Assembly: GCA_964247055.1 (NCBI GenBank)
Contig: OZ176053.1
Coordinates: 496,001-560,000 of the forward strand
Source: Paragordius varius
Lineage: Eukaryota > Nematomorpha
DNA: 64,000 bases
Direction of reading: 5' to 3'
Both the position numbers and the translations under genes were made by a program. The notes beneath the pieces are model-generated. The model searched no databases. It saw only the letters and a program-made list of their open reading frames with translations, and was not told where the DNA came from. Of this stretch, positions 23,718 through 57,874 are shown piece after piece (position 1 is the stretch's first letter; the number at the start of each line of letters is the position of its first letter).

Positions 23718-26700
23718 ATGAACAATAAAACTGATTTGAATTTTAAAAATATTGATTTTATCCAAGTTCGCAGGAAAAAAATTCCATCGCTACGTTCTCC
23801 TCAGCCAAATCTTGGTTTTTGGCTAGCTGAGTTTCAAGTATGTCTTTATAATGTTATATATATTTGAATATTAATAATTTTATGTGTTATTTATCTGACT
23901 TTTATTCTAAATAGTTATGGGATAACGCTGAAAGATTATTGGCCCTGCAAGAAGTCATAAAAATTTGTGAACCATCGCAAGTCAGGCATATGATGTCCAT
24001 TATTGAACCACTGTTTCAAAGAGATTTTATATCACTCTTACCCAGAGAGGTTTTTTTAAAATAAAATTTGCAACATTAAACTTTATCAATGTATAACTAA
24101 TTTTGATTTAAATATATTGCATATAGCTGGCGTTAAAAGTTTTGAACTTTTTATCACCGGTCGATTTGATTAGATCCGCTCAAACTTGTGGCAAATGGCG
24201 CATCTTAGCCCAAGATAATTTGTTGTGGCGTGAAAAGTGTCGTCATTTCAATATCCAACCCACATCGTCTGCTTCTTACGGCCTAAACAGCTGTCATCAA
24301 CAACGCATGCTCAAATTTTGGAATAGCACCGATAGCAGACGATTTTTGTCTCCAACCATCATTTCAGGTTTTCTCAAAATATATTTATCTGAAATAGTAT
24401 TTTATTTCAAGTTGCAATTTGCGGTACTATTTAAAAAACTGGCGATAATTTATAATAAAAATATTTATATTCTAACTTGGTAAATTTTATTATATCAATA
24501 TTGATATGTGAAATATGGAAGGGACTATACATGCTAATCAAACTTTTCAAAAATATTTTAAAGCAGTTTATTGAAAATAGTTGATTTTGATTGATAAAGT
24601 AAAAAGTTTGTTTAAATAAACGTTCATATTTATATATATATAAATTAGATGAAGACATAGATTGGAGAGGCATTTATTTACGACACAAAAGGATTGAATG
24701 GAATTGGCGCAAAAAACCTATCAACAATGTCAAGGTTGATAAAATTTTAATTATTATTTACATTAATATTTGCAATAAACATTTACTGCGATAGATTTTA
24801 CGGGGCCACGATGACCATGTGATTACATGCCTACAATTTGATGGACGAATCATTGTTTCTGGGAGCGATGATAATACCCTTAAGGTGTGGTGCGCTCAAA
24901 CGGGGCGGTGTTTAGCCACACTCACAGGTCATTCTGGGGGCGTCTGGTCATGTGAGATACAAACACGCCCTCTCACATCATGTCACGCCACAGATGTTGG
25001 TGCTGGCGGAGATCACATGCAGTCACAAAAACATGTGATCGCAGCTGATGTAGGACAACAAGAAACGGTAATACAAAGAGTTTTTGTATTTGTATTTATG
25101 TGAGAGTTGCTAAATATAATTTTTTGTTTTGAAAAATTATGATTTTTTGCACATTTTGATTAAGTTATCTTAACAAAATCGAATATATCCATGTACATAC
25201 ACATTTTTATTTATATTTACGATCTAAAAGACCTATAAACCCAATAGTAATAGCTCCTCTGTCTTTATTTTTCGCAATAATTTATTCTAATCCTAAATTT
25301 ACAGAACAAAAACTTGACAACTTCTTGGGTCAATGACTGTGATGCAGACGACTGTAATTATCAAAATGGCGCCGATGTTCCCCAACTCCTTACCGTCGTA
25401 AGCGGTTCCACTGATCGAACGCTTAAGGTATGCATGTTTTTTATGTTTTATGCCAAATTATATGCGTATTTTTTAATTATTGTTATATGTTTGCTTTACG
25501 GTTTTAAGCGTTAAAATAACCAATTAGCCCGTGAAAATAATTCAATTTTTTTAGATACTTCTCACATAATACAACAAATTTCAATAAAAAAAAATATAAT
25601 TACTAACAGTCAATATTCATTTCATTTATTATGTTATTTTACATTTCATTTTACAACAGATTACATACTAAACTGGTATAAATGTCATTTGAAACAGGTG
25701 TGGGTCAACCCTTTATTCATTTAGTTTTAATATAATTTTTTTTTCAAAAAAAAATCAATTAATTACTAGGTTTGGCAAGTTATCATTCCACCCATCTCAT
25801 CTCTTTCCAACACTTCTCCTCCTCATTCAGTATTATCAGTATTAGGAACAGCACGTGATTCCATGTCATCACGTGCACACGACAGTATTTATCGAGGAGA
25901 GCCACAAGAACAAGGGCAAGAAATAAATATTTCCTCAAACCCTGGACCAACATTGATACAGACTACACATTTAAATAGCAATCACAATCGATGTTCTAAT
26001 GAAAATCTTTCCACAAATAACCAACATAACGAATCTTGTATTCATAATGCGGGTTTGCATACTTCAAATTTTTGTAACTTGCTTGGCAATCATCATAAAA
26101 CATTTTAATTATATTATTCATTTTATTGCCAAAATTAAATTTTTGGGAAAATTTGAGTTAATTATATCATATGATATTTTAATATGAAATCCTAGGTGAT
26201 AATTATCATCAAGCCAATAACAACAATGTACAACCTTCAGCCATGAGAAACTTATCAGGTGTTATTAACAATGCGGCAGCAGCTGATTCCATGAATGAAA
26301 ACATTGACGTGACTGACAATGTCGCAGATTTATCGACTTGGTCATGTCTTTACACACTCGTAGGCCACACTTCAACCGTACGCTGTATGAGCCTAAAAGG
26401 GGAAAAGTATAATTTTTTTGTTGATTTTTTGCCAAAAACGCATTGATATTCGGAAAAGGGTTAAATATTTTTCGTGTTTGAAAGAGATCTATGTAATGAT
26501 TTGTATCAGGCCTCGCAATAAATTATTTATTTTTTAGTTTTTTAACTTAATGTCTGTGAAATTAATTAATGACACAAAACATATGATTAATCAGGACGGG
26601 ACTTTATTTAACTCCTACAGTTTTTTTTATATATAATTTCCACATTTTGCTTTTAAAACAACATTAATAAACGTATATGTACAATAAATAGAGTTGTTAG

Positions 26701-28177
26701 TGGGAGTCGAGATGCCACACTTCGCATCTGGGATATTAGGGCAGGCACGTGTCTTGGAGTCATGATTGGTCACGTGGCCGCTGTCCGCTGTGTGGCTTAC
26801 GAACCAGCTGTTGAGCGCATCGTTTCAGGGGCCTATGATTACACTGTCAAGGTTTGGGATGCAATAACGCGTGAATGCTTACACACACTCCATGGTCACA
26901 CAAACAGGGTTTATTCTTTACAAGTGAGTTATTTTTGTTTAGTGAATCATTCATTCATCCCTTAAACCGTGTGTTAATAAACAGCTGATATGGACGTGAT
27001 TTGGTTTGATTATTTTTTATTGCAAGTCACACCGGCTAGTTATTGTTTACGGTGAAAAACGTGACCAATATTACCATTAAAGTTTAGAGTTAGTATACTT
27101 GGCTTTTTAACTTAATCCGTTACAAATTAAAAAAACTTTTAAAATTTTTTGTTTAATGCTATAAACAACCTAATTTACCATATAGTTTGATGGGCAATAC
27201 ATTGTTAGCGGGAGCTTAGATACCACCATCCGCGTGTGGGATTGTGAAACAGGTGTTTGTCTCCACACTTTGGTTGGGCATCAGAGCCTCACTTCACGTA
27301 TGGAACTTTCCACGCCAACCCCTACAAACAGCTGTTTTTCAACTTCTAATAGCCATCATATTGCAAATAATTCAAATTATTACACCACCACCCAGAATAA
27401 TACTGGCTCTAGGGCTCTAAATGGCCCCACTTCGATTTCACGGCGCCAAAATGCGCTTCAAAACCGCGGAACTGACAACAATAATGATTGTCGCATTTTA
27501 GTTTCGGGGAATGCGGACTCCACAGTTAAAATTTGGAATATCCGCACGGGTCAATGCTTACACACTTTACAGGGTAATAGAATCAAAAAAGGGACCTTAT
27601 TTAACTTTTTTATCCATTAATTTTGGAGTTTTTAAGTTTGCTATCCAAAGTTATGAATGGTTTTATAAATTTTACAATTTTAACGGGTTTTAACTTCATG
27701 AATTTTAAAATTAGTGCTTTAGGAGAGCAGTATATTAGGATAAAAGTTTTTCGTTTTTATAAAAAATCATGCGAATTCTCCTAAAATTTGACCCAACAAC
27801 ACACTTTAAAACAGTATTGCGTGAGAAAAAGTTTGGAAATGACTAAATTTAAAAAAATGGGCTAAATAAATTTATCGTCGCATATAATATGTCACAGGTC
27901 TCCATAAACACCAAAGTGCAGTAACCTGCCTTCAATATGACGGCGAACGGAAAACAGTTATAACCTCATCGGATGATGGAACCGTTAAGCTTTGGGACGC
28001 TAAAACCGGCGAGTTTATTCGCGATTTGGTTCATTTACATTCTGGCGGTTCGGGTGGAGTCGTTTGGCGCATTAAGGGTAAGCGATTATTAAGTTGTGGT
28101 TTTTTAGATTAATATCTTTAAAAAAATTGGTTCTAGTTTTTATAATCTCTAAAATAGAATTTTTAATGCAATTTTAT

Positions 28178-28220
<43 letters not shown>

Positions 28221-28655
28221 TTTTACAATCCTTAAAAATACCTTAAAAAATAGCTTGTTGTGATATGCTTAAAACCCATGTAATTGGAGAATTATTTATG
28301 GGGAATGTTCTACATTTTATAATATCGTTTTTTCAACAAATACAGACATATTTTTATTTTTCATGCAATCTCTTATCAACATTTTATTTTTATCATTATT
28401 TAAACAATTGTATATTATTTAGCAACAAACACTCAACTGGTCTGTGCAGTTGGGAGTCGAAACGGAACCGAAGATACCAAATTATTAGTCCTTAATTTTG
28501 AACCAACGGAAGAAATGTTAGTGATTAATAACCCTTGTTCAAATAACCCTTCTTCTAATAATAATAATAATTTTTTGGGTGGATTAGACATGGGAGATTC
28601 AAATTCAAATTCGAATAATAAAATACCTTTATCTACCACAACTTTTATTTCATAA
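23718..28655 (+). CDS. FBXW7: FBXW7, F-box/WD40 substrate receptor of SCF ubiquitin ligase
   Basis: Twelve exons: 23718-23837, 23915-24049, 24127-24367, 24649-24734, 24795-25067, 25305-25427, 25770-26073, 26196-26406, 26692-26923, 27186-27573, 27898-28077, 28423-28655; 2526 nt, 841 aa. Order: dimerisation region (about 41-82, [19 protein letters not shown]), F-box (about 80-130, [20 protein letters not shown]) that binds SKP1, then an eight-bladed WD40 propeller from about 195. The three arginines that grip the phosphodegron in human FBXW7 (R465, R479, R505) are present with identical spacing at 490, 504 and 530. The propeller is stretched by three long Asn/Ser/Thr-rich inserts (exons 5-6, 7-8 and 10). 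The N-terminus is short, as in minimal isoforms; an alternative upstream first exon cannot be excluded. The exon 7 donor is chosen by phase only. Confidence 0.93.
28181..28218. repeat. (TA)n microsatellite, FBXW7 intron 11
   Basis: About 19 TA units. Confidence 0.95.
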
Positions 28656-28676
28656 ATACCCTTTTTTCAAAAAAAT

Positions 28677-29026
28677 ATATACCATTTACAGTTCAAATTC
28701 ACCCTTGAACAATTCAAATTCACCCTCGAACAATTCAAATTCACCCTAATAATTATGTGTTTTTGAACTAACTAACTCATTATTAATATAAATATCTTTA
28801 TGGCATAATTTATTATTTTTTCTGTATTATTTTAATTTAAAACAAAATTTTATTTTTTAAAAATATATAAAAATATAGGTAATTTTTAATTTCAAAAAAC
28901 AAGTTATTTATTTTAGGGTAAACTTGAATGCTTCGAGGGTTTATTCGAATTGTTCAAGGGTGAATTTGAATTGTTCAAGGGTGAATTGAATTGTTTAAGA
29001 GTGAATTTTAACTGTAAATGGTATAT
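28677..29026. mobile_element. Family B element with complete ends
   Basis: TATACCATTTACAGTTCAAA at the left, ..AACTGTAAATGGTATATA at the right. Three inverted 21-base units at the left (TTCAAATTCACCCTTGAACAA type) and four or five at the right, around a 150-base centre. Confidence 0.85.
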
Positions 29027-29955
29027 AAATGAAAGTGACAAGGTTAACATTTTTTTGCATAATATAAAATCTGGTCATTTAACATTTATTTTTGTAGTAT
29101 TGTGTGAAATTTACATTTGCAAAAAGATTTTTTACGATGCATATATATATGGATTTTAAATTGTGTCGATATATTACAAATTGACTTCCTAGCATTTATG
29201 ATCTAATATTTGTATGTTTCTTTCTTTATATATTTTTTATACCTAAAAATAATTATATATATTTACTAATGCAAAAACCACACTTATATTTATTTGCTAG
29301 AATGATAACATTTAAAACCACCATTGCATATATGTATAAATAGCTGTTAGATAATATTTCCTCCTTATTATGATACTAATAGTATGATGACTAATATTAA
29401 ATAATAAATAATATTTATTAATATATTTATTCGAATTTTTAATTCATACATTTTTTTTAGAAAATCTAAAATGGTTTTGAGATAGTTTCAAAAAATCCTT
29501 TTCGACTTTTCTTGTTAGCTTCATTTTTCCAGATAATATTTTAATTGGGCTTTAACTTTATAATGTGATTTCTTTATAAATATTCGTTTCGCATTAATTT
29601 TATTTGACAATGTAAGAGTAATCTTGGATAAAAAAAACAAACCTATCCATGATAAATTACAAGGCGCTAATAGTTTTAAAACTATTCTCCCTAAGTCTAT
29701 ATTCCTAATTATTAGAGAAAAATAGATATCAATTGTTTTTGCACATAAATAGATTGGTGCCGGTTCTTAGAAATATAAGGATAAGCCTTATTTTTTCCAT
29801 GTGTAATATCTGATTTTAAGTTTTAGTTTAAATACTATTACTAACGATACATTAATGAAAAAATTATTTATCTATATTCAGTATTTGTTTGTTACCTTTA
29901 TATATGGCATCATTTTATTTTAGTAAATGACTTTATAAATGCAGATTTTGACTTA

Positions 29956-30163
29956 CAGTTAAAAATGATGTCATATTAATATAACTAAATATTTAAAGAC
30001 GCATAATTTATAAAAGGCAAGCATATTTCTTAAAACTTGATTTTTTTCAACTCCTTTTGGAAAAACAATTAATTATGTATTTTACAATTGTGATTAAATG
30101 ATGTTTATTAGAGTTAAATAGTATAAAAAATTTGCCATATTCGTATAATTTTAATTTTTACTG
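29956..30163. mobile_element. Old, shortened family A MITE
   Basis: The left arm is heavily diverged (CAGTTAAAAATGATG); the right arm is clear (TCGTATAATTTTAATTTTTA..CTG). Confidence 0.6.
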
Positions 30164-30474
30164 TAAATTTTTGCCTAATTTTTTAAATTTACGAAAATAT
30201 TTAATTTTGGGACATTTATCTTGTACCAATTGACAATTCATATAAACTGTTTTTTTCAACTTACCAATGGTGATATATATATATATATATATATGTTAGA
30301 AATAGACATTGCAATCGAAACCCAAAAGTTTTGGTTTTTTGTCCTAGGCTTAATTTTTTATAAGTGTAATAAATGTTAATAAACAATCAATTTCGTTGTG
30401 ACAGTTTCTAATTTTTTGTTTCAACTTGTGACAATAAAACAACTGATCACTTTGTAGTATTTGGCGCTTTAAAT

Positions 30475-52943
<22,469 letters not shown>

Positions 52944-53318
52944 ATGAAAGAGCACACAATACATCATCTGATATTAAAGATATATCCATTTCAATTTTTA
53001 CCATTTTTGGAAGATATATTTATACAAGAAAACTGCAAAAATATGGTATTTGGATGAACCACTTTTTTAAAATCTAACCCCCAAAACGATTGCAGCATGA
53101 TTTTTGTGAAATGTAACATTATTTTACGTAGATGTGTTAGTTTTTAACTAATGTATCCGTGTTCATATAAGCATATTTTCCATATGAAACAATATCATCA
53201 CATTTTATTATACATTATTATTACATTGCATACTTTTATATATTAAATAAACAATAAATCACAACAAAACCCATTTGAAAATTTTGATTAGCTTTTAAAA
53301 TCGATTCATTGATGGTTT
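52944..53318. other. Convergent 3' ends of POLR2A and ALG11
   Basis: Only 375 bases separate the two stop codons. Poly(A) signals of the + gene (53246-53258) and a TTTATT (53214-53219; AATAAA on the minus strand) cross over, so the two transcripts may overlap at their 3' ends. Confidence 0.55.
53246..53258 (+). terminator. Two overlapping-range AATAAA poly(A) signals of POLR2A
   Basis: AATAAA at 53246-53251 and at 53253-53258, about 300 bases after the stop. These are the first such signals downstream on the + strand. Confidence 0.6.
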
Positions 53319-56061
53319 TTATTTTGATTTTTTGGATGTTTTGTCCAACCCTTCAACCAGATATGGTGTAACGCTCTCCATCAGCTCCTGTTGAAAAATA
53401 TCATTTGAAAATTTGACTTTGACACTTTGAAGGGCTGATTCTCGAATCATATTCCGTTCGTTTGGATTCATTTCACATATGATGTGATACATTGTTTCTG
53501 CATATTCTTGCGGTGTTTGCGCCAAAAATCCAACTTTCTTGCCTTACGGGGAAAAATATAAAATTTAATGTATCGATTTTTACAAAAAATAAATAAATTT
53601 AAGCTAAATACCATTGTAAGGTACTAGGATATCCATTTTAGGTCCACCGGAATTATTTGCTACAACTATCATACCAGCAGCCATAGATTCGACTATGCCT
53701 GCAAAATCACAAAAAAAAATAAATGGATTATTCTTCTATTCATATGGAATTGCATTATATTTGGTCTGAAATTTTGAAAAACATAAAATAAAATTAACAA
53801 GTATTAATTATTGCAAACAAAAACTCAAGTCTTTTAAAGAAAGATAAAATTACTACAAAACATTTTTTATTACTTATGTGATTTTTCCCATTACAGATAA
53901 CTTATAATTTTTAAATTACGCATTAAACTTTGATGAATTAAGAGTTACTATATGTATAAATCAAACTGTAACAAAATATCAATCAAATTTTAAATAGATG
54001 AATGTAAAAAAAATGAAAATAATAGCTTTTACTTATGCCAAAATGTTCATCATACATGGTATGGATACCAATCAAGGCTTGAGAAGCCAGGCTTAAGATT
54101 TGAGGGAAAGGAATGTTTATAACGAAATCGACTTGACTTGTAATGTTTAATTCGGCAGCTAAATCTCGAAGTGCTTGAATTCGGCAAGCATCAACCTCAT
54201 GTCTACAACTCCCTATAAGGACAAGTCTAAGGCGGTCTACTAAGGCAGTCTCATTCGCTGTGGTAAAATATACAGTAATTGAAAAAGGGAAAAAACGTAA
54301 AAACTAAAAGACAACCACAATTCATTCTAAAAAGATATAACCATGAATTAACTAGGTTTTTGATTGCAAATAGAGATGTACAAGTTTATTCCTAAGAGTT
54401 ATGAAGAAAAAATCAAGGTTTATAAAACAAAACAAAAATATTTGTCGTTTATTTTTGCGTTTTATGTAATAATTTTAATTTTTACTGTATTTATCGTGAT
54501 CGCTTTTAAACCGTTTAAGCAGAGCTGCAAATGACTGCAACTGTTTACGATGATCTTTTTCGGGTCGGAATTGACTAATGGATAAGATTGAAATGGTCGA
54601 TTCGGTATTCTCGAGATTTTTAACATTTTCCAGAGATTTTTCTGCCGTGTTTGATGCCTTAGAAAAGGTTTCAACATCACAAGGTGGGTATAAGATTTGA
54701 ATATTCTTTGTATGAGACATTTTCCAAACCTTAGTTATGTGTCCATACGTCCAGGAAGAATTTACAAAAACTAATGTGGCAGAACGACCGACCCAACCAT
54801 AAAGTGCCATAAATATACGGTAATACACGATTTTAGCTTGTGTCAATACTGGGTGCCGTGCAATGAAAGCTAAATAAATACATTTAGGTGAAAAATGCAT
54901 TCAAAAAAAAAGTGATAGCCAGGAATTAACACCGTTCAGGAGGTTTCAGAATCATTTTTTTTAATGAAAAAGAACATTTTTAACTAACTCCTTTGCAAGG
55001 TATATATTTTCGTAATGATTCCATGTTTTACAGTCAACAAGTATCCTCTATTTTATCAAAAATTTATTTTCTTACGTTAAATAAGTATAAATAGTTTGCA
55101 AAGAATGGGAATAACAAGAGCTCTATGGTATTAATAATATCATATTAATTAAAAAAGTATAGAATTACCATAGAGCTCTTGTTTCCATTCTTTACCAAAT
55201 ATTTATACCCATTTAAGGCAAAATAAATAAATTTTTGATAAAATAATAGATACATGACTGTATTATTTTTATATGATATTCGTTTAGGATATACGTGTCT
55301 TGCAACTTTTGTATTTGATTTAACATAAAAATAGACAATAAAATTAAGATTTTTATAACTTATATTTTTAGAAAGTTGCAACGGTTGTAAATTTTAGTTC
55401 CGCGATTATAAAAATAATTTCGGTAACCATCCTTGAAAAAAAATTCGTTATATCTTGTTTCTTACTTACCAGCATTATTGTAGTCAATTTGATTTTTTCG
55501 TATTCGATTAATCATGTCCGAACTTATGATTGGGTAATGGACATAGGCAAAAACAAAAGGACAGACAAGTTTAAAAATGGGATAGGCAAAAGCGTATCCA
55601 GAAGTATCAAACATTATAAATGGTTGATATTTTGAAACAGCTTCAAGACCAAGAAATATAGAGCCTATACTTTGGCCCAAAAGCGTAAAATATGGATAAC
55701 ATTGTGATTCAACCAATTTTCTCATCCGTAAGTTTACAATTCTGACACCTTTCACTTTTATATCCATGCCAAATTTCTTTTTTACATTAGCAATCATTTG
55801 CTGCACTGTAATTTGATCTCCGGTAAATATGTAAATTAGGTATTCGGGATATTTTGTTTGAATTGATTTTACAGCAAACCATAAAACTCGTTCGCCTCCG
55901 CCTCCATCATTGGCGTATGGATGAAAAAATCCGATCGAATTATCATAACGCGTTAATTTTTTTATAACCAGGAAAGTTATGAATGATAGAAAACTGACCA
56001 CGATATACATGGCATATTTGAAATATAGTAGGTAAGCCAAATCAAAAATATCCTCATACAT
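53319..56061 (-). CDS. ALG11: ALG11, GDP-mannose alpha-1,2-mannosyltransferase of N-glycan assembly
   Basis: Five exons (minus): 56061-55470, 54869-54486, 54257-54033, 53698-53612, 53542-53319; 1512 nt, 503 aa (human 492). It adds the fourth and fifth mannoses to the dolichol-linked precursor on the cytosolic face of the ER. One N-terminal membrane helix (about 18-34) is followed by the ALG11 signature [17 protein letters not shown] (GGGGER at 53-58). Further GT-B glycosyltransferase motifs are [38 protein letters not shown] (conserved acidic residues of the donor site) and [11 protein letters not shown]. The gene is head-to-head with a small membrane-protein gene and converges on POLR2A. The donor of intron 2 lies inside a family A MITE end (see 54273-54487). 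Splice sites are predicted by eye. Confidence 0.94.
54273..54487. mobile_element. Family A MITE that forms nearly all of ALG11 intron 2
   Basis: TA|CAGTAATTGAAAAAGGGAAA at the left and ..ATTTTAATTTTTACTG|TA at the right. On the minus strand the terminal CAGTAAAAATT supplies the splice donor (CA|GTAAAA; exon 2 ends at 54486). The acceptor (CCACAG) is 14-15 bases past the other end. Confidence 0.8.
55047..55249. mobile_element. Foldback MITE, family H, ALG11 intron 1
   Basis: Imperfect inverted arms of about 90 bases (..AAGAATGGGAATAACAAGAG CTCTATGGTA and its mirror) separated by about 20 bases. No coding frame. Single copy in the window. Confidence 0.75.
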
Positions 56062-56148
56062 GTCGAGTGTAAAATACGTTCACGATCTCAGTTGTTTTTA
56101 CATGTGTATTTTTTACAAACGGAACAAAGAAAATCTTTAAGAAATTTA
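56062..56148. promoter_or_regulatory. Short divergent promoter between ALG11 and a small membrane gene
   Basis: Only 87 bases lie between the two predicted start codons (30 if the upstream ATG at 56092 is used). Both genes must therefore be driven from this segment or from overlapping 5' regions. No TATA-like element stands out. Confidence 0.5.
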
Positions 56149-56451
56149 ATGGAGCTATATATTGCAATTCCTCTATTTACAACGCTCCTTATTATAATTA
56201 TTTATATTAAAAAGACATTCTTATCGGAAGATAAAATAAAGCCAAAATATACTTCATCATCAAATAATAATACCACGCATGTTAAACCGTCTGATGTGGC
56301 AAAACAAATGGGGGATATTTCTGAGGACGATCCGGAATACATGGCATTCAAGAATGAAATGGCCGGTAAATTTGGGGCTAAAACTCTCGAAAGGTTAGAG
56401 CATTCTGAAACCAAAAATCGGCCATTAAAATTAAGGACACCAAAAATTTAA
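56149..56451 (+). CDS. Small single-pass membrane protein, 100 aa, unknown
   Basis: Intronless frame. The start at 56149 places a hydrophobic helix at once (IAIPLFTTLLIIIIYI, residues about 5-20), as in a signal anchor; an in-frame ATG at 56092 would add 19 polar residues in front. After the helix come a basic/Ser-Asn linker and a conserved-looking acidic then basic tail (QMGDISEDDPEYMAFKNEM, GKFGAKTLERLE). It is divergently transcribed from ALG11, an ER enzyme, so ER residence is a guess. I do not recognise the family. Base composition is coding-like and less AT-rich than the flanks. Confidence 0.65.
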   Translation: MELYIAIPLFTTLLIIIIYIKKTFLSEDKIKPKYTSSSNNNTTHVKPSDVAKQMGDISEDDPEYMAFKNEMAGKFGAKTLERLEHSETKNRPLKLRTPKI

Positions 56452-57057
56452 ACCAAAAAATGTCATTGTCACTTTTTTATCAAAATTCTCACAATCGATT
56501 CATTCAATTTATAATAACTCAATGTGCATATATGTGATTTTGTATCATCATTCACTTTTGTAACTCAACACATGGTCCAATAAATAATTTACACATATAT
56601 AAAGGCTACAGTTACTTTACAGTCCAAGATATGGCGAATTTTTTCTTATATTTAAGTACAAACTTATCGGAATTTCTAAAATATTAATTCTTTAGATAGT
56701 CTCTAAATAGATTGGTCCTTCCTTCATATCTAAGTTTTTTTGATTATTTTGCTTAATTCAGGAAATATATTTTGATTTATACATTCGGAACTCTAAATTC
56801 TTTATATGTAAAAATTTAACTTGACTAATTTTTTGAAACTAAAAATTGGTTCTACCATGTTTACATAGTCCCTCCTCCTTTCGGGTTTCTTTAATTATAT
56901 TATCATTCTTTTAAAGTCTCGCTTGTGTGGATTATTTTATTGAAAGAATATTTTAAATACAATTATTTTATAATCCTTTTTTTTATACATAGAGTGAAAT
57001 AATTATTAATGCATTGATGAGTCATTAGGTAAAAATGTTTAACCACAAATTTTAATA

Positions 57058-57332
57058 CAGTAAAAATTAAAATTATACGGACAAAACGTAAAAATATAAG
57101 GACAAATATTTTTTCTAACAGACAAACATACTTTATAAAATCTTAATTTTTCTCATATAAGCTTTTTAGTTACAATTGTCAAATATTGAATTGATTGGGA
57201 TGATTATATATATATCTATTTCACACTTTGTCATTTAAAACAATGATTTATATTGAAAAAGCAAAAGTATGGTTGTATATTAAAAAAAATTGTTTTATAT
57301 TTTTACGTTTTGTCCGTATTTATTTTTTACTG
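57058..57332. mobile_element. Family A MITE
   Basis: TA|CAGTAAAAATTAAAATTATA at the left; GTTTTGTCCGTATTTATTTT..TTACTG|TA at the right. Confidence 0.85.
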
Positions 57333-57874
57333 TAAATTTGACAATGTTTGTAACCTCGTACAAAACTGCAAATTCTCTCCATAATCAGTTGATTATCTTT
57401 TCGGATTTTAAAATAAGGTCGAGTTTTTGACTTTTTATAATGGTTAATAAAAAATAGTTTGTGGATCGATATTTTGGAAACCTCACCATAAGCCAAAATC
57501 AATATAAGAATTGTATAATGATCGAAAGCTTGAATGATAATTAAAATTTACTTAAAACAATTCAGTATTATTTATTTTTATAAAAAGGGTGGTTACATAA
57601 TGTCAATATTAATAACCCATGTATAATTTATTATGCGGGTAGGTCCACCTATGTTCTCTGTAAATGTGCCCCCTAAAACCATTTTGAAAGAATGAATGTA
57701 TTTTTGATTAACAAGTGTTAATGAATTTGAATGGTTTTAAGCTTCCAGATAAAAATACTTAAAAATTAACAATCATAAATGCAATATTCACTCTAAACAA
57801 CTTTAATCTTTTTCAGTTAAAAAATGCTTAAATTGGCCAGTTCTAAAATATATATATATATATACCATTTCTCA

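Larger units (their letters stand above)
28656..30474. other. Intergenic: FBXW7 3' end to POLR2A start
   Basis: FBXW7's 3' untranslated region is followed within about 20 bases by a family B element, then AT-rich sequence with an old family A MITE and a TA run at 30272-30294. The POLR2A promoter must lie upstream of 30475, but I see no convincing initiator or TATA element in this AT background. Confidence 0.5.

Noticed and set aside
54486-54560. An earlier GT donor for ALG11 exon 2 (after AAACG)
   Set aside because: It leaves phase 2 and makes an immediate stop after joining exon 3. Only the MITE-end donor keeps the ALG11 frame.
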